10,537 bases of DNA, taken from positions 1-10,537 of the forward strand of contig CAZENR010000031.1 in the NCBI GenBank assembly GCA_964513925.1, read 5' to 3'. The DNA is from DAORHV01 sp964513925. GTDB lineage: Bacteria; Patescibacteriota; Gracilibacteria; Peribacterales; Peribacteraceae. Shown in pieces: positions 5,812 through 10,537 of the stretch. Position 1 is the stretch's first letter. Every line of letters starts with the position of its first letter. Made by a program: the position numbers and the translations under genes. Below the pieces are notes generated by a model. It saw only the letters and a list, made by a program, of their open reading frames with translations. It was not told the origin of the DNA and made no database searches.

Positions 5812-7266
5812 CCGTACCGCGGACAGTCGCTTGAGCGATTCTTCTTTGCCAAGGGCGGTTGCAACTTCGAATGCACCGGGGCTGAACTTCTTGCCTGTGA
5901 GCACGGCACGCAGCGGCCACAGCACCTGGCCCTTCTTGTACCCTCCCGCCTCAATTGCGGCAGTGAGTTTTTCCTGCACTTGGGCAAGGGTCCAATCGCC
6001 GATTCCCGAGAGCGTTTCCTGTAACAGTGAGAGAATCTTCGGCAGCGTTTCTGCGGTGACGCCCTGCTTCTCATTAATGAGCAATTCTGCAGTCACCTGA
6101 GCGGGCGGCTGGTAAAAGAAGTCCATCAATTCCGGAGCGTCCTTGTAGAACACCGCTCGTTCTTGAGCCAATGCGGCCTTCTCGTGGAATCTGCTGTCTT
6201 CTTTGGCAGCAGGATACACCGCGGCAACAATGGGGCGGATGGTTTCGGCAAACGTGGCCGTGGGCACCTTGCGCATCCATTGGCCCTGCAGCCAATCCAG
6301 TTTCTCCAAGTCGAAGATGGCACCGGACTTCTGCACGCGCGCCAGCGAAAACTGCTCGATGAGCTCTTCCAACGTGAAGATGTCCTGCGGAGTGCCGGGG
6401 TTCCAACCAAGAAGAGCCAGGAAGTTTACTAACGCTTCGGGCAAATACCCCTTCTCAATGTAATGTGATGCGCCAACGTCATTTTGGCGCTTGCTTAACT
6501 TGCTGCGGTCTTTGTTCAGCAGCAGGGGCATGTGCGCGTACTTCGGCGGCGTCCAGCCCAGCATCTCGAAGAGAATGAGGTGCTTGGGCAGGGAGCTTAT
6601 CCACTCTTCACCGCGAATGACCATGTCCATCTGCATGAGGTGGTCGTCTACCACGTGCGCCAAGTGATACGTGGGAAATCCGTCGGATTTCAACAGCACC
6701 TGGTCATCCACCGTGTGGCCGCGGAAGGTGAGGTGTCCGTAGATTTCGTCCTTGAAGGTAATCACCTTGTCGCGCGGCACCAGCATGCGTACTACGTGCT
6801 TTTCCCCGGCTTGTACTCGGCGCTGCACCTCCTCCGGCTTGAGCGTGTGGCACAGGCGATCGTACATTTGAGGCTGCTTCATGCGCTCTTGGTCTTTGCG
6901 CATGCTGTCCAGACGTTCGGGAGTGCAGAAGCAGCGGTATGCATGGCCTTGTTGCAAGAGGCGCTGAACGTGTTCGTTATAGGTGGTGAGGCGCTTGGAT
7001 TGATGGTACGGCCCATGTGGCCCGCGCTCTATAACGTTGCCTTGGTCATCCAGCATCACACCCTCGTCAATCGTCATACCGGCCCATGTGAGCGCGCGTA
7101 CGAAGTCTTGCGTGGCACCTTGCACTTCACGCGTTTTGTCCGTGTCCTCGATGCGCAGCGTGAATGCATCACCGCTTTGCTTGGCGGTAAGCCACGCGAA
7201 CAGAGCGGTTCGCAAACCGCCGATATGCAGCATTCCGGTGGGCGATGGAGCGAAGCGTGTGCGCAT
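5806..7266 (-). CDS. gltX: Glutamyl-tRNA synthetase
   Basis: GltX is a cytoplasmic class I synthetase that activates glutamate with ATP and loads it on tRNA-Glu. At 486 residues it has the usual length. The Rossmann domain opens with RFAPSPTGMLHIGG (4-17), containing the HIGH-type signature, followed by RIEDTDKTR. The KMSKS-type loop is KLSKR (256-260), preceded by LLLNKDRS. A CFC pair (112-114) with Cys139 and His140 probably forms the zinc site near the acceptor-binding domain; Cys-His are adjacent, whereas E. coli has CxH. The C-terminal half is the helical anticodon-binding domain, with GQVLWPLRAVLTG near its end. I cannot tell whether it also charges tRNA-Gln. A terminator closes the preceding operon, so gltX needs its own start; a weak TATCTT ends 10 nt before the ATG. 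Confidence 0.97.
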   Translation of the reverse strand: MRTRFAPSPTGMLHIGGLRTALFAWLTAKQSGDAFTLRIEDTDKTREVQGATQDFVRALTWAGMTIDEGVMLDDQGNVIERGPHGPYHQSKRLTTYNEHVQRLLQQGHAYRCFCTPERLDSMRKDQERMKQPQMYDRLCHTLKPEEVQRRVQAGEKHVVRMLVPRDKVITFKDEIYGHLTFRGHTVDDQVLLKSDGFPTYHLAHVVDDHLMQMDMVIRGEEWISSLPKHLILFEMLGWTPPKYAHMPLLLNKDRSKLSKRQNDVGASHYIEKGYLPEALVNFLALLGWNPGTPQDIFTLEELIEQFSLARVQKSGAIFDLEKLDWLQGQWMRKVPTATFAETIRPIVAAVYPAAKEDSRFHEKAALAQERAVFYKDAPELMDFFYQPPAQVTAELLINEKQGVTAETLPKILSLLQETLSGIGDWTLAQVQEKLTAAIEAGGYKKGQVLWPLRAVLTGKKFSPGAFEVATALGKEESLKRLSAVRL

Positions 7267-7276
7267 GAGTAGGCCG

Positions 7277-7282
7277 AAGATA
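7277..7282 (-). promoter_or_regulatory. Weak -10 candidate for gltX
   Basis: TATCTT (7282-7277, minus strand) matches four of six -10 bases and ends 10 nt before the gltX ATG, predicting a leader of only a few bases. The -35 region would fall in the T run of the upstream terminator and is poor. It is proposed because the terminator at 7300-7334 should block read-through from the cyclophilin gene. Confidence 0.3.
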
Positions 7283-7299
7283 CAGGGAAATACCGCAGA

Positions 7300-7334
7300 A
7301 CGAAAAGAGCCAAGGCTGTTCTCGTCCTTGGCTC
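7300..7334 (-). terminator. Hairpin terminator of the ftsW-murG-cyclophilin operon
   Basis: On the minus strand GAGCCAAGG (7334-7326) pairs perfectly with CCTTGGCTC (7315-7307) around a 10-nt loop and is followed by TTTTCGTT. The 9-bp GC-rich stem and the position 27 bp after the cyclophilin stop make this a good intrinsic terminator. It isolates gltX from the upstream operon. Confidence 0.75.
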
Positions 7335-7361
7335 CAGAGTACCCTTGAATTGGCTCTCAAC

Positions 7362-7988
7362 CTAGTTCAACACCTTTACGGTAAAGGTTACCGGCGTTGT
7401 AGGCATATCGTTCGCGCGGCTGCGATCAACCTTGGCAATGGCCGATACGACATCCTGGCCCGCTGTTACATTCCCAAAAATGGTGTAGTTGGGAGGCAGC
7501 GGATAATCGGTCTCCATAATGAAGAACTGGCTGCCGTTGGTGTTGGGGCCGGCATTCGCCATGGCCATAACTCCCTTCTTGTAGCCGCGCTTGTACACGG
7601 CGGAGGAGGCGTCGATTTCATCTTCGAAGCGCTCGCCGTAAATGCTGGCGCCGCCGGTGCCATCGCCGTTCGGGTCGCCGCCCTGGATCATGAAGCCGGG
7701 AATAACGCGATGGAAGGTCAGTCCGTTGTAAAAGCCCGAGCTGGCCAGCGCCATGAAGTTCGTCACGGTCTTGGGTGCGGTGTCCGCATCCAGCTCCACG
7801 GTGATGTTGCCCATGCTGGTCTCAAGAAGGGCCGAGTGCTTTCCGGTAATGAGCTTGCCGTCCCAAGTCCACTTCCCAGCGGAAGAGGACGAAGAGGCGG
7901 ATGAAGAAGAGGGAGATTTTGGAGCCATACAGGCGGCCAGTGTACCAAGTGCAACGATACCCACAACAACAAGCAGTGCGGTGCGCAT
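7362..7988 (-). CDS. Cyclophilin-type peptidyl-prolyl isomerase, lipoprotein
   Basis: The 208-residue product catalyses cis-trans isomerisation of prolyl bonds and should be anchored on the outer face of the membrane. The N-terminus is a lipoprotein signal: MRT, a hydrophobic stretch and a lipobox LAAC with Cys20. A Ser-rich linker (about 25-36) leads to the cyclophilin domain. That domain has FHRVIPGFMIQGGDP (92-106), with the catalytic Arg94 and active-site Phe99 and Gln102, and NTNGSQFFI (149-157). PLPPNYTIFG replaces the Trp-containing segment of human cyclophilin A, as in many bacterial homologues. The frame is open up to 8093, but the start at 7988 is chosen because it opens the lipoprotein signal and avoids overlap with murG. 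It follows murG by 35 bp, so it is likely cotranscribed, and may help fold exported wall or division proteins. LspA, needed for its maturation, begins at 10368. Confidence 0.93.
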   Translation of the reverse strand: MRTALLVVVGIVALGTLAACMAPKSPSSSSASSSSSAGKWTWDGKLITGKHSALLETSMGNITVELDADTAPKTVTNFMALASSGFYNGLTFHRVIPGFMIQGGDPNGDGTGGASIYGERFEDEIDASSAVYKRGYKKGVMAMANAGPNTNGSQFFIMETDYPLPPNYTIFGNVTAGQDVVSAIAKVDRSRANDMPTTPVTFTVKVLN

Positions 7989-8023
7989 GCGGAACGGGGG
8001 AAAAAATGAAGCGGGGCCGTATT

Positions 8024-9091
8024 CTATTGCCGCTGCTTGGCGGCGTCCAGCAGGGCCGAAGCGATAGCGGTTGCTGCGCCTTGCGGAATGCATCCCTGCA
8101 AACGTTTGCCAAACTCTTGGCGCTTGTCCGGATGCTCCAGCAAGCCTCGCACAGTCATTGCCAACTCGGTCAGTCGCTCCTGCGGCAGCAGCACGACGGC
8201 ATCTGCGGCTGCGAACTGCTCCGCGTTCTTTTGCTGATGATCCTGCGCCACTCCTCGCAGCGGCACGACAATGGCTGCCTTCGCGTTTGCGGCAAGCTCC
8301 GACAGCACCCCGGCGCCTGCGCGGGTAACCACGACGTCAGCCAGTGCGTAGAGGTGCGGTAGTTCTTCAGTGACGAACGGGCGCGACCAATATCGGGCGT
8401 GTTGCTTACCAATTTCTTTCCCGGCACCGGTGATATGCATGATGTCGGCAAGGTCGATGAGCGAGTTGAACTGCGTCTGCACTGCCTGGTTGATTGCTGC
8501 AGATCCTTGGCTGCCGCCGATGACCAACACCACCGGCCTACGACCCGAAAATCCGGTAATTCTGCGTCCGGCATCTACGGATCCGGCTGTCACCTCCTGG
8601 CGTACCGGGTTTCCTGTATACAGCCCGTTTGCCGGAGCATGCTGCACAGGCATGCCCAAGCACACCGTAGTGGCAATTCTTGCAATAAGGGCGTTACCCA
8701 TGCCACCCGTTGCGTCCGATTCATGCAGGACAATCGGCAGTCCAAGCAGGCGTGCGGCAAGACAGGCAGGCACACTCACGTATCCGCCCTTGCTGAATAC
8801 CGCCGTAGGACGTACTGCCAGCAGCACACGCAAGGCGCCGAGAAACGACCATGCAAACAAGAAGGGAAATGTCAGCCATTTCACCGTAAGGCCGCGGGGG
8901 AATTTTGCCGCCGGCACGCAGCGGTACTCCATGCGTTCGTGCTCCAGGAAGGCAAGCTCATCTTGTCTGTTGGCGCATAAAAAAACGGGCCGAACGGATG
9001 CATCCAGACCAAGGATTGCACGTGCCACGGCAACAGATGGGGCAATATGTCCCACGCTGCCTCCGCCGCAAAAGACAATAGTGCGCATCAT
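8024..9091 (-). CDS. murG: Lipid II synthase MurG (GlcNAc transferase)
   Basis: MurG transfers GlcNAc from UDP-GlcNAc to lipid I at the inner face of the membrane, making lipid II. The 355-residue length is typical for this GT-B glycosyltransferase. The first G-loop reads GGGSVGHIAPSVAVA (9-23) with His15 conserved, but the usual GGTGGH is altered. FSKGGYVSVPA (99-109) and HESDATGGMGN (123-133) follow; the latter is normally HEQN-like. The C-terminal domain has GGSQGS (192-197), FVTEELPHLYALADVVVTRAGA (239-260) and DHQQKNAEQF (284-293), the nucleotide-sugar site. Its ATG follows the ftsW TAA with no gap (TAAATG), so translation is probably coupled. A second ATG one codon on (9088) is equally possible. 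The gene pair matches the classic division and wall cluster. Confidence 0.96.
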   Translation of the reverse strand: MMRTIVFCGGGSVGHIAPSVAVARAILGLDASVRPVFLCANRQDELAFLEHERMEYRCVPAAKFPRGLTVKWLTFPFLFAWSFLGALRVLLAVRPTAVFSKGGYVSVPACLAARLLGLPIVLHESDATGGMGNALIARIATTVCLGMPVQHAPANGLYTGNPVRQEVTAGSVDAGRRITGFSGRRPVVLVIGGSQGSAAINQAVQTQFNSLIDLADIMHITGAGKEIGKQHARYWSRPFVTEELPHLYALADVVVTRAGAGVLSELAANAKAAIVVPLRGVAQDHQQKNAEQFAAADAVVLLPQERLTELAMTVRGLLEHPDKRQEFGKRLQGCIPQGAATAIASALLDAAKQRQ

Positions 9092-10288
9092 TTACACATG
9101 GACGAAACGCTTCAGTGCTCCGGTATGCGAGGCGCGATTCCTGCGACGCAACAGCGCATCATCTTGATGACTATGCATGGAAATATTCAGCAGAATTCCC
9201 ACTCCACCAAGGGTTGCGATGAGCGAAGATCCGCCGTAGCTGATAAAGGGCAGAGTGAGTCCGGTAAGCGGGAAGATGGAGAGGTTCACGCAGATGTTCA
9301 AAATGGTCTGGAAGGCAATCCAGGTGGTAATGCCGGTACCGAGCAGCAACCCGAAACGGTCGGGTGAATTGCGCGCCACCTTCAGACCCCTGTACACCAG
9401 CACGCCGTACAGCCCCAGCACAATCAACAGGCGCAGAAATCCAAGCTCTTCGGCCATGGCGGCGAAGATGGTGTCGGATTGCACTTCCGGCAAATAGCCG
9501 AATTTCTGGATGGATTTGCCATAGCCGACCCCAAACAGGCCGCCGCTGCCGATGGCAATGAGCGCCTGGTGGATCTGGAATCCGATTCCCTCCTTAAACG
9601 TTTGGTCATCCGGACGGAACAACACGTGCAAGAACACCGAGAAGCGGTTACGCACGTACTCCTTGTTCAAGATGATCGGCAAGCTCAGCAATGCGGAAAT
9701 GCTGCCGCCAAGCAATAGGTGCAGGAAGTTCCCTCCGGCAATGAAGAACATCGTCGTCGCAATGACTATGAGCACCAAGAATGACCCCAAGTCCGGCTGA
9801 ATGGCCACGAAGAACGTAGACAGACACAGCAGCGCGACGAACGGCAGAAAGCCTTCTTGGAACGTAGCGATATCCGCCTCGCGTTTTTGCAGCCACACCG
9901 CAAGGTAGAACACCATGGTGATCTTTAAGAACTCCGATGGCTGAATGGACATGCCCGCAAGCTGGATCCAGCTGCGAGCGGTGCCGTACTCGTTGCCTAC
10001 GCCGGGCAAGAACAGCGCCATCAGCAGTACGAGGTTTAACAGGAATAGCGTCCGCGCGTGGCGCTCCCAGAAGTGGTACGGAATAGAGCTCGTAATTCCC
10101 ATGACGGTTAACGAGGTCACCACGTGGACGAAGCTGCGCCACAGGTAAAACGAATTCGAGGGAGCCGCGGACTTGGCCAAGGTCAGCTGGTAGCTCTGGA
10201 AGACGCTTACGCTACCAATCATCGCCAGGCCGAAGAGCGTTAAGCCCAGCGCAATGCCGAGGAGGAGAAAGTCCGCGCGACGGAACAT
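9092..10288 (-). CDS. ftsW: SEDS peptidoglycan glycosyltransferase FtsW
   Basis: FtsW polymerises lipid II into glycan strands at the septum, together with a class B penicillin-binding protein. The 398-residue sequence is a multi-pass membrane protein with about ten hydrophobic helices. SEDS signatures are present: RSWIQLAGMSIQPSEFLK (105-122), QPDLGS (164-169), GYGKSIQKFGYLPEVQSD (255-272) with the expected essential Asp272, FAAMAEELG (275-283), and LPFISYGGSSL (346-356). RodA is a close relative; FtsW is preferred because murG follows directly. The tail (371-398) is basic and probably cytoplasmic. The ATG at 10288 fits the first helix, and TATGAT ends 8 nt before it. A GAGGTGGAG stretch lies about 14 nt upstream, too far for a normal Shine-Dalgarno. 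It is the first gene of the three-gene operon. Confidence 0.95.
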   Translation of the reverse strand: MFRRADFLLLGIALGLTLFGLAMIGSVSVFQSYQLTLAKSAAPSNSFYLWRSFVHVVTSLTVMGITSSIPYHFWERHARTLFLLNLVLLMALFLPGVGNEYGTARSWIQLAGMSIQPSEFLKITMVFYLAVWLQKREADIATFQEGFLPFVALLCLSTFFVAIQPDLGSFLVLIVIATTMFFIAGGNFLHLLLGGSISALLSLPIILNKEYVRNRFSVFLHVLFRPDDQTFKEGIGFQIHQALIAIGSGGLFGVGYGKSIQKFGYLPEVQSDTIFAAMAEELGFLRLLIVLGLYGVLVYRGLKVARNSPDRFGLLLGTGITTWIAFQTILNICVNLSIFPLTGLTLPFISYGGSSLIATLGGVGILLNISMHSHQDDALLRRRNRASHTGALKRFVHV

Positions 10289-10296
10289 GGGCCGCC

Positions 10297-10326
10297 ATCA
10301 TACTCCACCTCGCTACCTGCGGCGAA
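10297..10326 (-). promoter_or_regulatory. ftsW operon promoter, leaderless spacing
   Basis: On the minus strand TATGAT (10302-10297) matches five of six -10 bases and ends 8 nt before the ftsW ATG. A weak -35, TTCGCC (10326-10321), lies 18 nt upstream. The transcript would begin at or next to the start codon. Confidence 0.5.
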
Positions 10327-10355
10327 CTATCTGGCGCTTGGCAGTCTGGCGCGGC

Positions 10356-10361
10356 TACCAT
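10356..10361 (+). promoter_or_regulatory. Weak -10 candidate for lspA
   Basis: TACCAT (10356-10361) matches four of six -10 bases and ends 6 nt before the lspA ATG. No good -35 lies at the right distance; TTGGCA (10338-10343) is only 12 nt away. It is listed because the spacing repeats the pattern of other genes here. Confidence 0.25.
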
Positions 10362-10367
10362 GCACCC

Positions 10368-10537
10368 ATGCTGTTCGTAGTCACTTGCTTGGGAACCGTG
10401 GCACTTTCGTGGGCTGCTGCAGCGTGTGCGGAAGCTTTTCTCACCCGCGTACCGCTTCTTGGCACATTCGCAGGATTGCAGCTCTCGCATAATCCCGGCG
10501 TGGCATTCGGCATGCACTTTCCTTCGCCGGTGCAAGA
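10368..10537 (+). CDS. lspA: Lipoprotein signal peptidase, N-terminal part (cut by window edge)
   Basis: Only the first 56 residues are visible. LspA is a membrane aspartyl protease that removes the signal peptide from prolipoproteins after lipidation. The identification rests on a hydrophobic first helix (2-24), a spacer, and SHNPGVAFGM (40-49), the family's conserved N-x-G-x-A-F-G segment. The two catalytic aspartates lie further downstream, outside the window. The first helix normally ends with a conserved Asp and a Lys four residues later; here the aligned positions appear to be Ser14 and Ala18, an unusual loss. The ATG at 10368 is chosen because the earlier ATG at 10360 hits a stop after six codons. 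The gene is divergent from ftsW, 79 bp away, and would process the cyclophilin lipoprotein of that operon. Confidence 0.8.
   Translation, partial: MLFVVTCLGTVALSWAAAACAEAFLTRVPLLGTFAGLQLSHNPGVAFGMHFPSPVQ

Noticed and set aside
6532..7272. 246-residue plus-strand frame antisense to gltX
   Set aside because: No recognisable domain; gltX has all family motifs on the other strand.
7989..8093. Longer N-terminus of the cyclophilin starting at 8093
   Set aside because: It overlaps the murG 3' end and buries the lipoprotein signal peptide 35 residues inside the protein.
8370..9167. 265-residue plus-strand frame antisense to murG
   Set aside because: Low-complexity shadow composition; murG is certain on the minus strand.
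10212..10535. Minus-strand 107-residue frame across the ftsW-lspA gap
   Set aside because: Arg/Cys/His-rich shadow overlapping both ftsW and the lspA reading frame.
1..10537. TGA read as glycine (Gracilibacteria code)
   Set aside because: No in-frame TGA is needed or present in any gene; all genes read correctly with the standard code.
1..10537. CRISPR array, tRNA, rRNA, insertion sequence, phage or defence cluster
   Set aside because: No regular repeats, cloverleaf, transposase or phage-like frames were seen; the content is mostly core housekeeping genes.

Overview
The window is a gene-dense bacterial chromosome segment of mid-50s GC content (by eye). It holds ten complete protein genes and two genes cut by the window edges. 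Recognisable products are single-stranded DNA-binding protein, the peptidoglycan enzymes MurB and MurG, the SEDS glycosyltransferase FtsW, glutamyl-tRNA synthetase, a cyclophilin lipoprotein and the start of LspA. No rRNA, tRNA, CRISPR array, insertion sequence or phage gene was seen. The proteins are divergent, almost no gene has a Shine-Dalgarno sequence, and none of the ten visible stop codons is TGA. This fits a little-studied bacterial lineage; a candidate-phylum (Patescibacteria, perhaps Peregrinibacteria-like) genome is my guess, but the sequence alone cannot prove it.

Layout. At the left edge (1-1529, minus strand) a large secreted, cysteine-rich protein with a HELVH zinc-protease motif runs out of the window. 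It is divergent from ssb (1751-2614, plus), which encodes an unusual SSB with two OB folds in one chain. A bidirectional hairpin terminator separates ssb from a convergent minus-strand group: an 88-residue protein with three Cys-Gly motifs, murB, and a 130-residue unknown protein with its own strong promoter. Upstream of that group is a 149-residue two-helix membrane protein. It is divergent, across 44 bp, from a plus-strand 334-residue membrane protein resembling DUF3137. That gene converges on gltX with a 6-bp overlap of the 3' ends. Further right on the minus strand, ftsW, murG and the cyclophilin gene form a tight operon ending at a terminator before gltX. Divergent from ftsW is lspA, cut by the right edge.

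Functionally, murB makes UDP-MurNAc in the cytoplasm, murG makes lipid II at the membrane, and ftsW polymerises lipid II at the septum. The cyclophilin carries a lipobox and would need LspA, encoded next door, for maturation. The right half is therefore mainly an envelope and division cluster.

The most interesting system-level signal concerns gene starts. Several genes have a -10-like hexamer ending only 6-8 nt before the start codon, twice with a good -35 at 16-17 nt, which predicts leaderless mRNAs. Together with the lack of Shine-Dalgarno sequences and the lack of TGA stops, this suggests unusual translation initiation and possibly unusual termination. The N-terminus of LspA and the G-loop of MurG also depart from their family consensus.
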